From IMG/VR virus record IMGVR_UViG_3300042465_000911, positions 1 to 60,984 of that record: a stretch of 60,984 nucleotides of DNA. One strand, given 5' to 3'. The position numbers were made by a program, and so were the translations under genes. Shown here in pieces: positions 22,797 through 30,436 of this stretch. The stretch comes from a virus. The notes below the pieces were generated by a model that had not been told where the DNA came from, did no database searches, and saw only the letters and a list, made by a program, of their open reading frames with translations. Each line of letters starts with the position of its first letter. The first letter of the stretch is position 1.

Positions 22797-25390
22797 TTAG
22801 TAGGCTTCTCCTTTGGTTGACTTACATTTAACGCAGTTTTACGCGCATCCAATTCAGATTGAGCTTTGTGCTTGGCCATGTCAATGCCCATGCGCACGCC
22901 CTCTCTTTGTTGATTGGCTTCAATTTGCGCTTGGTCTTTTTTGATTTGCGCCCCAAGTTTTGTGCCGTCCAACTCCATGCGAGATTGCAATGTGGCCTTG
23001 TCCAATTCCAATTTTTGCGCTGCAATTTGCGCATCTGTCTGGGTTTTTTGACTTGTTTGTTGAGCTTGAGCCGCTTTAAGTTGCATGTCTTGTTGGGCAA
23101 TTTGTGATTTAAGCTCCAGCTCTTGCTGAGCAAGTTGAGCCTTGGCCTGCGCTTCTTGCGACTTCATCTGCAACTCTTGTTGCTTCAACTGAAGCTCGGC
23201 TTGTTGCATCTGGAGGATCGGGTCTTGAGCTTGTTGCTGAGCTTGCTGTTGCGCCTGTTGTGTTTGGCTTTGTTGCACCACTTGTTGAGATGCTTGAGCC
23301 AACAAACTTGCCAGCGCATATTCTGCTTGAGGTGGCAAATTGTCGTCTTGTTGCGGCAGGGCTGCACCCAACTGCTCTTCGACTTTACGGCGGTACTCAA
23401 AGCCAACGTGTTCAGCAATGTGCGCCATGAGTGCCGCTGAAATCTGCTGAGCCTTGGGGTTTTGACCAAGCATCTGTGCAATTGTTGGATCTTGTATAAG
23501 AGCCATATGCACTTGAATATGTGATTGATGGTCTTGGTAGAAGAACGCCTTGACTGGCTCACCTTTGATGATGCCCATGTTCTCAGACACGGGGTCTTTG
23601 GGCTTCATGTCATCCGGCATAGGCACGAGCTTGTCGGCATCCTTGATACCCAGCACCTCCAACATATTGCGGTGCAACTGCGGCAAATCATAAATATCGG
23701 GAGCCATCTGAGCCATTTGGATGACAGCTTGGTACTGGACAACTCGCTGACTCATCGTTGCCGCGTTGGGATCGCTTACAGGGATGATGTCAATATGGTC
23801 GTAGTCTTCTTTCTTGGCCTTGCGTGGGGCATCAACGGGGTCGTAGTCGTAGCTTGGCTCGGTGTAGTCGCGGATGATCGCGGCCAACAAGCGCAACTCT
23901 TGTTTGAATGTGTAGTGCAGCCGGGCCTGCACAGCAGACATAACCTTAAGCTGGCGCTCAAGCAAGGCAAGCGTGGTGCCCACAGGAGCCTGTGCGGACA
24001 TGTCCGACACGTTCATGTCGGCAGTGGCTGCAAACCTGCGACCCTCCTCCACAATCTTGTCCATCAGTCCGGCCAAAACAACGCTTGGCTCTTTGTAGGG
24101 TAAGGGCAGGATGCTGTCACGTAGTGCGCCAGAAGCAATATCTACGTCTCGCCATTCTCCGGGAGCGATGGGGGTGTCGTCTCCCTTAATGCGCATTCCG
24201 CGAGTCTTAAGACCTCCGGGTAAGTTAGATAACGTCCCAGCATCGACAAGCTGACGCATGATACTGGTGGCTGACCTAGCGTACCCACCGATGAGGTGGA
24301 AGAGGCCAAAACCGTAGGCTCCAAAGCCGGGGATGTACTGGTAGTGGACAAAGTGCTGACGTTTGAGGCAGAGGGGGTCATCTTGTTCCCAATTGCGCCG
24401 AATTGACAAGACATCGTTGCTTCCTTTAATTAGGGTAACTACATAGGGCTTCATCACGCCGGTAGGTTCACCGTCGTCATCTTTGTCTTCATCACCCTCT
24501 AGCACCAAGTCAACATGGCACTCGTACAGGGTATAGCGCTCGTCGTTCAGGTCAGAAAAGCCTGTCTCTTTATCCTTGGCCTTCTTGATGTTGTCTTGTT
24601 CTTTGCTGGGGTCAGGCAACTCAATGTCACGGTAAAAGCCTGCTTGCTGAAGCTTGATGATCTCATTCTTGGTCTTGCGCATACCGTGTGTCAATCGGTA
24701 GCAAGTGTCTAAGTCGGTTGTACCGTAGGGCAGGATGATGTCTTCTGCTGGGATAAACATAGACACCTGACGGCCAAGGTTGGGATCAAAATAAACTTTC
24801 TTGAACGCCGAACCTGTAGCCGGGAGGCTCCACAACATGCGCTCATGCTCAGGGCGAAACTCACGCATGACTTCTGTCAACTCGTAGTTCATGTCAGCCT
24901 CAACACGCACAGCCGCCTCTTGCTTCTCAGGAGTCTCTCTACCCAAGATTTTTGTACGTACAGGCCCTGCGGCTGGGAACTGCTCAGTGATGGTTTCTGA
25001 TTGGAACCGCACCACAGCTTCGGTAATCATGGGGTGGAACACACCACAAGCTCCATTCCAAGGTTCTGTACGTTCTTCATACTGCAAACCCAAAAGCTTC
25101 AAGCCTTCTGTATAGGCTTTCTCCCAGTCCTTGCGGGAGTTTTTGTCATTGTCAATGTCCCCTGACAATTCTTCAGCCAGTGCAGACAGCGCACCTTCGT
25201 CCATGTCCTCGGCCAAGTTCTCACCAAAGTCATCTTCACCATCAGCCATCATGCTGATTTCTAAGTCACCAGCGCGGATATTGACGGCTTCAGGATCGAC
25301 AATCTCGATCTCAATGGCCTCTTCTTCTTGCGCTAGATCGTCTATGCCTTGGGGTTGTTGGTACAGAGCTTTGTCAAAATTGGTTGCCAT
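22793..25390 (-). CDS. Portal protein (P22-like, 865 aa)
   Basis: The protein has an acidic N-terminus, then EPWNGACGVFHPMITEAVVR, FQSETITEQFPAAGPVRTKI and MLWSLPATGSAFKKVYFDP, phrases typical of large podovirus portals. The core carries FVHYQYIPGFGAYGFGLFHL and ADMNVSDMSAQAPVGTTLAL. The last ~170 residues are a Gln/Ala-rich coiled coil (QQELELKSQIAQQDMQLKAA) like the barrel of P22 gp1. The dodecamer is the DNA gate and the platform for terminase and neck. It directly follows the large terminase. Confidence 0.88.
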   Translation of the reverse strand: MATNFDKALYQQPQGIDDLAQEEEAIEIEIVDPEAVNIRAGDLEISMMADGEDDFGENLAEDMDEGALSALAEELSGDIDNDKNSRKDWEKAYTEGLKLLGLQYEERTEPWNGACGVFHPMITEAVVRFQSETITEQFPAAGPVRTKILGRETPEKQEAAVRVEADMNYELTEVMREFRPEHERMLWSLPATGSAFKKVYFDPNLGRQVSMFIPAEDIILPYGTTDLDTCYRLTHGMRKTKNEIIKLQQAGFYRDIELPDPSKEQDNIKKAKDKETGFSDLNDERYTLYECHVDLVLEGDEDKDDDGEPTGVMKPYVVTLIKGSNDVLSIRRNWEQDDPLCLKRQHFVHYQYIPGFGAYGFGLFHLIGGYARSATSIMRQLVDAGTLSNLPGGLKTRGMRIKGDDTPIAPGEWRDVDIASGALRDSILPLPYKEPSVVLAGLMDKIVEEGRRFAATADMNVSDMSAQAPVGTTLALLERQLKVMSAVQARLHYTFKQELRLLAAIIRDYTEPSYDYDPVDAPRKAKKEDYDHIDIIPVSDPNAATMSQRVVQYQAVIQMAQMAPDIYDLPQLHRNMLEVLGIKDADKLVPMPDDMKPKDPVSENMGIIKGEPVKAFFYQDHQSHIQVHMALIQDPTIAQMLGQNPKAQQISAALMAHIAEHVGFEYRRKVEEQLGAALPQQDDNLPPQAEYALASLLAQASQQVVQQSQTQQAQQQAQQQAQDPILQMQQAELQLKQQELQMKSQEAQAKAQLAQQELELKSQIAQQDMQLKAAQAQQTSQKTQTDAQIAAQKLELDKATLQSRMELDGTKLGAQIKKDQAQIEANQQREGVRMGIDMAKHKAQSELDARKTALNVSQPKEKPTK

Positions 25391-25398
25391 TTTTTACC

Positions 25399-26937
25399 TC
25401 AGTAGTACGCCGCAGAGCGACGTTTAAAAAATCGTGGTTCATCTGCCTCATCCGTGTCTAGCGTGATAAAGCCGCCTTGTCTGAATCGAAGCAGTGCTTG
25501 GCTGGTCGTGTCCACATAGTCGTCGTGTTCGCCCACTGGGAAGGCCGCAACCTCCTCAATTACTTCACGCGCCCAGCGTGTGTCAGGTGCCCACACCATA
25601 CCAGAGGAGAACAAGTCAGCAATAGCCTGCACACGCACCATCTTATCGTTTCCACGGCTCGGTGTAAATTCTTGTACAGGGATGCCCATTGCCCTGAGTT
25701 CTTGGATCAACGGGCCACCTGCCGCCTTTTTCTCCACAATGAAGGCATCGGGTTGCCATTCCTTCCAGTGCTTGAAGGCGACTTGCTTGAGTTCTGGGAA
25801 TGGGATTCGGTCTTTGAAAGCGTCAAGGAGGATAAGCTGGGGCTTGTCGTTCTCCTCCTCGTTGTACCAGACCCCCCAAGTAGTACAGGCAGAATAGTCG
25901 GAGGTTGTTTTGGTTTCATGCGCCGTGTCCCAAGACTGGATGATGTACTCACAAGTGGGCGGTTCATCCCCCTCCCATATCCGCCAGTGCTTTCTGGAGA
26001 TGATCGCCGCCGTATCGCTGGTAGGCTGCTGCATGTACTGCGCGTTCCAGTAGCGGGGATCCATTGAGGACTTGGCAGACTTCAGCGCCTCGAGTGGCCA
26101 CTGCTCCGGCCAGAGGGATTTCTCTTTCTCCGTGTTCTCATGCAGGATGGCTGGAAGCTCCACAATCTCCCAGCGTGGGCTGTCGGGGTTGCTTACCTGA
26201 TACTGTATGAGTCTGCCGGTCAAGTCCAGTGGCCCCCAGCGCGTCATGATGACTATGATCGCACCGCCCGGCATCAGACGCTGCAACGGGCCGGTTTGAA
26301 ACCAACTCCACGCCGTGTCAAACGCTAGACGGCTGTTTGCTTTTACGTCTTGTTCCGAATGCGGGTCGTCGATAACAAAGAGATCAGCCCCGCGACCGGC
26401 AAGAGCACCACCAACGCCAGCCGCATAATACTGACCGCCAGCAGCAGTACTCCACTTTCCAGCAGCCTTCTGGTCATCTGCAACAAGTGTTTGCGGAAAA
26501 AGTTCATGGTACTGCTCATCATCCAGTAAGTTACGAACCCGCCGTCCAAAGTCTTCAGACAGCGACGCAGTGTGCGTCCCCATGATAATCTTCTTGTTGG
26601 GGTAGTTACCTAGAAAGAACGCGGGGAACAGGTAAGACGAGAACTCAGACTTACCCATACGGGGGGCAATGTTGATGATGACGCGCTTCTTTTTGCCTTC
26701 GATCACATCTTGGAATATCTTGGCCAGCTTCCTGTGATGTGGCCCAACCTTGAACCCGGGGTATACGTACTTGGAAAACTCAATCATGTTTGTACGACCG
26801 GCGTTGACGTTGTAGCGTTTCTCACGTTCTTCCAGCATTTCCATAAGCTCCACCTTCTCCGCCAAATTCAAGGTGGGGAGAGCTTTTTGGATTGCCTGAA
26901 TCTCAGTTGGACTCAGTGTCAGATCGTTCAGGTTCAT
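25399..26937 (-). CDS. terL: Terminase large subunit
   Basis: The 512 residues carry both packaging domains. ATPase: Walker A-type IAPRMGKSE at 90-98, Walker B LFVIDD at 186-191 with the catalytic acidic residue next to it, and a coupling motif near MTRWGPLD at 231-238. Nuclease: SWDTAHE with D337, FIVEKK with E402 and EHDDYVD with D472/D473/D476. It translocates DNA into the procapsid and cuts the concatemer. The start overlaps the small subunit by 35 bases. The whole family length is present. Confidence 0.95.
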   Translation of the reverse strand: MNLNDLTLSPTEIQAIQKALPTLNLAEKVELMEMLEEREKRYNVNAGRTNMIEFSKYVYPGFKVGPHHRKLAKIFQDVIEGKKKRVIINIAPRMGKSEFSSYLFPAFFLGNYPNKKIIMGTHTASLSEDFGRRVRNLLDDEQYHELFPQTLVADDQKAAGKWSTAAGGQYYAAGVGGALAGRGADLFVIDDPHSEQDVKANSRLAFDTAWSWFQTGPLQRLMPGGAIIVIMTRWGPLDLTGRLIQYQVSNPDSPRWEIVELPAILHENTEKEKSLWPEQWPLEALKSAKSSMDPRYWNAQYMQQPTSDTAAIISRKHWRIWEGDEPPTCEYIIQSWDTAHETKTTSDYSACTTWGVWYNEEENDKPQLILLDAFKDRIPFPELKQVAFKHWKEWQPDAFIVEKKAAGGPLIQELRAMGIPVQEFTPSRGNDKMVRVQAIADLFSSGMVWAPDTRWAREVIEEVAAFPVGEHDDYVDTTSQALLRFRQGGFITLDTDEADEPRFFKRRSAAYY

Positions 26938-27526
26938 CTGTATCTTGTGAGTGAGTACTAACTTCTTCTATGTCTTCGATTACTTCAGCGTCTTGCACGC
27001 CCATGAACTTGGCCAGCTTGTCTTTGAGCTTGCGGTCGATCTCCTCATCCGTGAGGTCAGTCTTCTTGACTTCAATCTTGTCGGTGAACAGGCCGACTTC
27101 GGTGACCTTACCCAAGAGCCCCAAGGCTTTCAGGCGGATGTTGGCGCTGGGGTTTTCGCATTCTTCCAACAGCTTGGCCACTGTGTAGCCACGAAGCTCT
27201 TTGGCCTGTTGGACAAACTCCCAGTCATAGGCGGTCAGCATCCCAACTAAGTGTTGCACAGCCGCTGGCGTTTTGATCTGAGACAGATGTTCGTGCGTGA
27301 TTTCGCTTGGTGCGGCAGATACTAAGTTAGTGAATGCACCCCGCGCTGCTTTGACTTCTGCTTGGCTGACCACGGTATCTGTGTCTGCCGCACCCAGACT
27401 CTTAAGCCAGTCGGTTGTCTTTACTTGGGCGTCGATCCTATCCGCCGGATGTTCTTTTTCAAGCGGCGTAGGTTTACCAGAGTGGGCAACCACTTCGGGT
27501 TCAAAATCAATAAGGTGTTCTAGCAT
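26903..27526 (-). CDS. terS: Terminase small subunit-type protein
   Basis: The 207 residues are helical. The middle part (MLTAYDWEFVQQAKELRGYT, then NIRLKALGLLGKVTEVGLFT) followed by KIEVKKTDLTDEEIDRKLKD is a pattern I associate with small terminase subunits of podovirus-like phages. The tail is acidic (VIEDIEEVSTHSQDTDEPER). It is the first gene of the leftward late operon, overlaps terL and has a promoter candidate about 30 bases upstream. DNA recognition for packaging is inferred. Confidence 0.75.
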   Translation of the reverse strand: MLEHLIDFEPEVVAHSGKPTPLEKEHPADRIDAQVKTTDWLKSLGAADTDTVVSQAEVKAARGAFTNLVSAAPSEITHEHLSQIKTPAAVQHLVGMLTAYDWEFVQQAKELRGYTVAKLLEECENPSANIRLKALGLLGKVTEVGLFTDKIEVKKTDLTDEEIDRKLKDKLAKFMGVQDAEVIEDIEEVSTHSQDTDEPERSDTESN

Positions 27527-27541
27527 CGGCGCATAAGTCCC

Positions 27542-27570
27542 TTGTACCTGCGATGCGCGGAGTGTATACT
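27542..27570 (+). promoter_or_regulatory. Rightward sigma70-type promoter of the putative small RNA
   Basis: TTGTAC (27542-27547) and TATACT (27565-27570) are separated by exactly 17 bases; the -10 box matches five of six consensus bases. The predicted start is near 27577, just before the structured element that ends in an intrinsic terminator at 27697. No coding frame of quality lies between them. Confidence 0.55.
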
Positions 27571-27590
27571 ATTTCCCAGTGATGCGGCAA
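27563..27590 (-). promoter_or_regulatory. Leftward sigma70-type promoter for the terminase/virion operon
   Basis: On the minus strand TTGCCG and TATACA (27568-27563) are separated by 16 bases, four of six matches each to the consensus boxes. The start point would be near 27555, about 30 bases before the terS ATG. It overlaps the rightward promoter of the small RNA, so the two may compete. Confidence 0.45.
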
Positions 27591-27697
27591 GTTGCGAATT
27601 GGCCTTTGGCCAACCGCAACAGCAGTTGCCGATTGCTTCTCCTCGGTTGTTGGTTCGACCGTTCAGCCCCCCAGTCTCAAGCTGGGGGGTTTTTTTT
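27577..27697 (+). ncRNA. Putative structured small RNA (about 120 nt) with anti-Shine-Dalgarno segment
   Basis: Between a 17-spaced promoter and an intrinsic terminator lies a set of nested perfect stems: CGGCAA (27585-27590) with TTGCCG (27626-27631), GTTGCG (27591-27596) with CGCAAC (27615-27620), and TTGGCC (27599-27604) with GGCCAA (27608-27613) closed by TTT. After them an unpaired stretch, TTGCTTCTCCTC (27633-27644), precedes the terminator hairpin. Its first ten bases are the exact complement of GGAGAAGCAA, the ribosome-binding site in front of genes at 34118, 34486, 40952 and 42418. The layout is that of a trans-acting riboregulator. Existence as a transcript and target pairing are inferences. 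Confidence 0.6.
27667..27697 (+). terminator. Intrinsic terminator of the small RNA
   Basis: CCCCCCAG (27667-27674), a seven-base loop and CTGGGGGG (27682-27689) form a perfect eight-pair GC-rich stem followed by eight T residues. It works only in the rightward direction, because the other side of the stem has no T run. The only sensible upstream transcript is the small RNA. Confidence 0.9.
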
Positions 27698-27716
27698 ATT
27701 TGGCTTTGTCCAACGA

Positions 27717-27747
27717 TTGACACCAAATTTTATAAAATTTTTATAGT
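27717..27747 (+). promoter_or_regulatory. Main rightward early promoter candidate
   Basis: A perfect TTGACA at 27717-27722 is followed by an A/T-rich stretch with TATAGT at 27742-27747 (19-base spacing) or TTATAG/TTTATA at 17-18 bases. It lies 20 bases after the small-RNA terminator and would give the rightward operon a leader of about 220 bases ahead of the first gene at 27977. Confidence 0.55.
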
Positions 27748-27827
27748 AATTGTAAAGTACTAAATTGAGTTGTAGAGAATGGTTGGGGAATAGTGTTCAG
27801 TGCTGAGCCACCCCAAGCTGCCTATAT

Positions 27828-27851
27828 GGGTTGGTGGGGGATGGGTAGGGG
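27828..27851 (+). promoter_or_regulatory. G-quadruplex-type motif in the early leader
   Basis: Four G runs, GGG (27828-27830), GGGGG (27836-27840), GGG (27843-27845) and GGGG (27848-27851), have loops of five, two and two bases. This fits the standard G3+N1-7 rule for a quadruplex in the RNA leader or the non-template strand. The rest of the 27748-27976 leader shows no gene. Confidence 0.45.
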
Positions 27852-27976
27852 TCGAAAGTAGTCGGTTTTCAGGCTTGAATAGTACCCTCGACCTCGTTTG
27901 GAAGGGGCTGTGTGGATAATGGCTTCAGCAAGTCGGGAATTGGTCTCGGCAAGCTATCAACTCAAAGGAAACAATC

Positions 27977-28399
27977 ATGACTAAAGCATCAAACACAAAC
28001 ACAGTTCACGCCGCACTCGATTCATGCTTCACGTATGCAGAGAAGATTGCCGCCTTGCAAGGGGTGTTCAAGGGCAAGACCGCCGAGGCGGTTCGTGCAT
28101 CCATCCTGCCCGATGTGGCGAGCTACCCGAAGTACTCTGTGCCCTTGGTTGCAGGTTCAGGCAAGGCAGAGGGCACGAAGGTACTCGACAAGGGGCACGC
28201 GAACTACGAAGCGTGCCGTAAGGCTTTGGGGCGTTTGGTCTCGGCTATCGTAGGCAAGGCATCAAGCGGTGCAAAGGAAGAAATCGAGATACCCGCAGAG
28301 GTTCTTGCCGCCGCCGCGAAGCTCGCCAAGCTGTGCGCTCAGTACGAGGACTCACGCAAGCTCGCCTCGACCGCTGTCGCTCAGGCTTTCGCCAAGTAA
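27977..28399 (+). CDS. Early protein of unknown function (140 aa)
   Basis: This is the first gene of the rightward operon, with AAAGGAAAC before the ATG. The sequence is Ala/Lys-rich and helical: LDSCFTYAEKIAALQGVFKG, then KVLDKGHANYEACRKALGRL and EIPAEVLAAAAKLAKLCAQY. There is no signal peptide or membrane segment. As the first early product it could be a host-takeover protein, but nothing in the sequence shows how. A GGGGACA stem-loop follows the stop by one base. Confidence 0.75.
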   Translation: MTKASNTNTVHAALDSCFTYAEKIAALQGVFKGKTAEAVRASILPDVASYPKYSVPLVAGSGKAEGTKVLDKGHANYEACRKALGRLVSAIVGKASSGAKEEIEIPAEVLAAAAKLAKLCAQYEDSRKLASTAVAQAFAK

Positions 28400-28418
28400 C
28401 GGGGACACGATGTCCCCG
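28400..28418 (+). repeat. Palindromic stem-loop copy 1 (GGGGACA-CGA-TGTCCCC)
   Basis: An eight-pair stem, CGGGGACA with TGTCCCCG around a three-base CGA loop, starts directly after the stop of the gene at 27977. A T-rich run (GTGTTTTTTCC) begins five bases later, so this copy might also terminate weakly. It is one of four copies in 28400-31525. Confidence 0.8.
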
Positions 28419-28494
28419 ATGTGTTTTTTCCACGGCGGTGTAGACGGCTTGTCTTGCCGCTGTTTCTTTTCTTGTCCAACTAGGAGATTTTTCC

Positions 28495-28770
28495 ATGCCT
28501 TATCAAATTCAAACCTACACAATCCGACCTGACGGCGTTTGGGATTACGACCCGCCCATCGAGGTAGAGCACAAACACGCGCCGCTTTGGTGGCATGAAC
28601 GCGGCCTAAGTCAAACCGCCACAGGCTACGGCAAACGCATTGCCACCGCCACAATGATTAAGTACAAGGGCAAATGGCGCAGGGTTTACTGTTGCATCTA
28701 CTCGAATGTAGGCACCTGCTATATCGGCAAGCTATCCGACCGCCTGATTGTTTCAGGCTACCCAGAATAA
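28495..28770 (+). CDS. Early protein of unknown function (91 aa)
   Basis: AGGAGA precedes the ATG by good spacing. The sequence is rich in Tyr, Trp and Arg: YTIRPDGVWDYDPPIEVEHK, then LWWHERGLSQTATGYGKRIA and YKGKWRRVYCCIYSNVGTCY. It looks like a small beta protein. The bases between 28419 and 28494 hold no gene. No family is recognised. Confidence 0.68.
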   Translation: MPYQIQTYTIRPDGVWDYDPPIEVEHKHAPLWWHERGLSQTATGYGKRIATATMIKYKGKWRRVYCCIYSNVGTCYIGKLSDRLIVSGYPE

Positions 28771-28781
28771 GGAGAACCACC

Positions 28782-28982
28782 ATGAACCGCAACAAGTACA
28801 CACAGCACAGCAAAATAAAGATTGATACCCTCAAGCGACTGCGTGAGATACGCGATGAGATAGTCGAACGCCTACCCGAGGGCAAGGATAAGAAAGCCTT
28901 GCAAGCCAAGGCACGCCTACGCACAGACCTCGATGAGTGGAACGCCGTGAAGCGTACCTGCACACAAATGAGGTTGCTCTGA
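28782..28982 (+). CDS. Small helical early protein (66 aa)
   Basis: I start at ATG 28782 because AAGGAGAACCACC lies right before it; the longer frame from 28674 runs into the previous gene. The sequence (MNRNKYTQHSKIKIDTLKRL, then REIRDEIVERLPEGKDKKAL) is a charged helix. It is followed by stem-loop copy 2. The function is unknown. Confidence 0.62.
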   Translation: MNRNKYTQHSKIKIDTLKRLREIRDEIVERLPEGKDKKALQAKARLRTDLDEWNAVKRTCTQMRLL

Positions 28983-28988
28983 CTGATG

Positions 28989-29011
28989 AACGGGGACACA
29001 ATGTCCCCGAT
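28989..29011 (+). repeat. Palindromic stem-loop copy 2 (GGGGACA-CAA-TGTCCCC)
   Basis: The core 28992-29008 has the same eight-pair stem as copy 1 with a CAA loop. It begins a few bases after the TGA at 28982. The 5' flank GAAC is shared with copies 3 and 4 and the 3' flank GATG with copy 1. No T run follows. Confidence 0.8.
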
Positions 29012-29400
29012 GTCACAAAAATGGGTAAAATCTTTCGGTTCCATCGTTTTACCCACTATCCTTGGAAGAAGACAGCGTTTAAGCCAGCAACCACGGGCAG
29101 TCAGCAAAAACTGTCCTATATATCTACTTAATTAAAATATATTTATATATAGGAGATTGTTTATATGTGCGTGCTCTCCGCCTCTCGGTTGACTTTGGTT
29201 TGTTTTAACCTTTGGCGCTTTCCCTGTTGCCAGTAGGTACTTTTACGGGACAGCTTTTTTAAAACCCAATACTGGCGTGGCTTGGCGACTGTCTTCACCC
29301 AAGGATATTTGTAAAAATCATGGATAGTACAAAAAACAGAGCTATCTTTTTACTCAAAAGCAAGTAGAATCACGGATACTTTCACCACAAGGAGTCTTTC
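29012..29400. other. Intergenic stretch with inverted, homologous ORF fragments and an A/T-rich island
   Basis: Nearly 400 bases without a convincing gene. A short plus frame at 29021-29131 (36 codons, with THYPWKKTAFKP) and a minus frame at about 29345-29161 (with YKYPWVKTVAKP) are homologous: bases 29041-29116 and the complement of 29247-29322 align without gaps over 76 positions, with about 59 percent identity. The minus frame has no standard start codon. Between them lies an A/T-rich island (29117-29150) and an AGGAGA before a 23-codon frame at 29165. Confidence 0.55.
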
Positions 29401-30168
29401 ATGAAAGAGTTGAAGTACCACATCAGCAACAAAGCGCATTTAGAAACGTATCTCGCCGCCGAGTACAGGAAGGGTGCGTCTGAAGAAACGCTCAAGTATT
29501 TGCGGCGTGAGGGCATGGATTACCTAGCCAAGCGCAAGTCAGAGAACGCAAGACGCAAGCAAGTGGAGCGTATGTGGGACGAACACATTTTACCGCTTCA
29601 AGCGGAAAAGAAACGCATCGTGGCATCCCTCGCCTACCCTACGCACAACCGCAACAACTCAGACCCAAGGCGCATAGCACTCAAGGCATACCTAAAAGTC
29701 ATCGACACTTTGTTGGGCAAGATGCGGCGAGAGGCAACCTGTGTGCCGTTCGATGACCGACCAACCATGACACCCATCGAGTACGCCAAGGCAAAGAACG
29801 TACCCAACAACGGCGAGCATTGGACAGACTTCGTGCCGACCCACATCAAGCAAAGGGTTTGTCAAATGTTTGACGACATACCCTACACACCAAAGGCAAG
29901 GCGCAAGATTCCGTTTGAGCGTGTCGTAGGTGTTGAGTTGCACGAGTTACAGAAAGACCGACTCATCAGGCGCACAGAGAAGGAGCTAGTCAGGTGCAAG
30001 CAAGATGCGCTGTTGAACCCAAGCGATGAAAAGCTACCCGAGCGCATCCAAAAGATTGAAGCCGCCCTTGCCGAGATAGACAAGCTCGAACCCAGCGAGT
30101 TTGTACCGACCACATGGCAGGGGTTGATGAGTAAGCACAGAAACATCATCAAAGATTGGGACGATTAA
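29401..30168 (+). CDS. Early protein of unknown function (255 aa)
   Basis: AAGGAG lies nine bases before the ATG. The protein is charged and helical: SEETLKYLRREGMDYLAKRK, then WDEHILPLQAEKKRIVASLA, a central segment (THIKQRVCQMFDDIPYTPKA) and a coiled-coil end (ERIQKIEAALAEIDKLEPSE). There are no zinc motifs and no membrane segment. It is the longest of the first early genes and is followed immediately by stem-loop copy 3. I do not recognise a family. Confidence 0.72.
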   Translation: MKELKYHISNKAHLETYLAAEYRKGASEETLKYLRREGMDYLAKRKSENARRKQVERMWDEHILPLQAEKKRIVASLAYPTHNRNNSDPRRIALKAYLKVIDTLLGKMRREATCVPFDDRPTMTPIEYAKAKNVPNNGEHWTDFVPTHIKQRVCQMFDDIPYTPKARRKIPFERVVGVELHELQKDRLIRRTEKELVRCKQDALLNPSDEKLPERIQKIEAALAEIDKLEPSEFVPTTWQGLMSKHRNIIKDWDD

Positions 30169-30193
30169 GAACGGGGACATGGTGTCCCCGTTC
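30169..30193 (+). repeat. Palindromic stem-loop copy 3 (GGGGACA-TGG-TGTCCCC)
   Basis: An eleven-pair stem, GAACGGGGACA with TGTCCCCGTTC around a TGG loop, starts directly after the TAA of the gene at 29401. The bases from here to 30274 hold no gene but end in ACATTCGCAACCGAAGGAGA, which is nearly identical to the leader after copy 4. Confidence 0.82.
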
Positions 30194-30274
30194 CCTGTGT
30201 GTGGCATTTCGTCAGGCGATGCCGCGCACAACCCTGAACCTAGCCTGACATTCGCAACCGAAGGAGAAAACAAA

Positions 30275-30436
30275 ATGAACAGAGAAGAACTGATTAACGA
30301 AGTACTGAACCAAATACTTCAAGACGTAAAAGACTTTGACCTGACAGCCATCGAGGAACTCATCAAGCACATACCTGACGAGGCGCTGATGGCGTACCTA
30401 CCCGAAGCAACCGAAGGAGAAACAAATGAAATTTAA
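30275..30436 (+). CDS. Small acidic protein (53 aa)
   Basis: ATG at 30275 has GAAGGAGAAAACAAA in front. The sequence MNREELINEVLNQILQDVKD, then AIEELIKHIPDEALMAYLPE, is an acidic helix hairpin. The end (EATEGETNEI) is encoded by the ribosome-binding site of the next gene, which it overlaps by eleven bases. The function is unknown; small acidic early proteins are sometimes DNA mimics or inhibitors. Confidence 0.62.
   Translation: MNREELINEVLNQILQDVKDFDLTAIEELIKHIPDEALMAYLPEATEGETNEI

Noticed and set aside
27648-27662. GGTTCGACC segment that looks like a tRNA T-loop
   Set aside because: No matching T stem, acceptor stem or anticodon arm is found around it. The nearby stems are better explained by the nested hairpins of the putative small RNA.
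27542-27763. 73-residue plus-strand open frame over the small RNA
   Set aside because: It runs through the terminator, has poor protein character and no good ribosome-binding site. The stem structure explains the sequence better.
29165-29236. 23-codon frame after AGGAGA (MCVLSASRL...)
   Set aside because: It has a good ribosome-binding site but is very short, lies across the leftward homologous fragment and shows no protein-like pattern. A leader peptide cannot be excluded.
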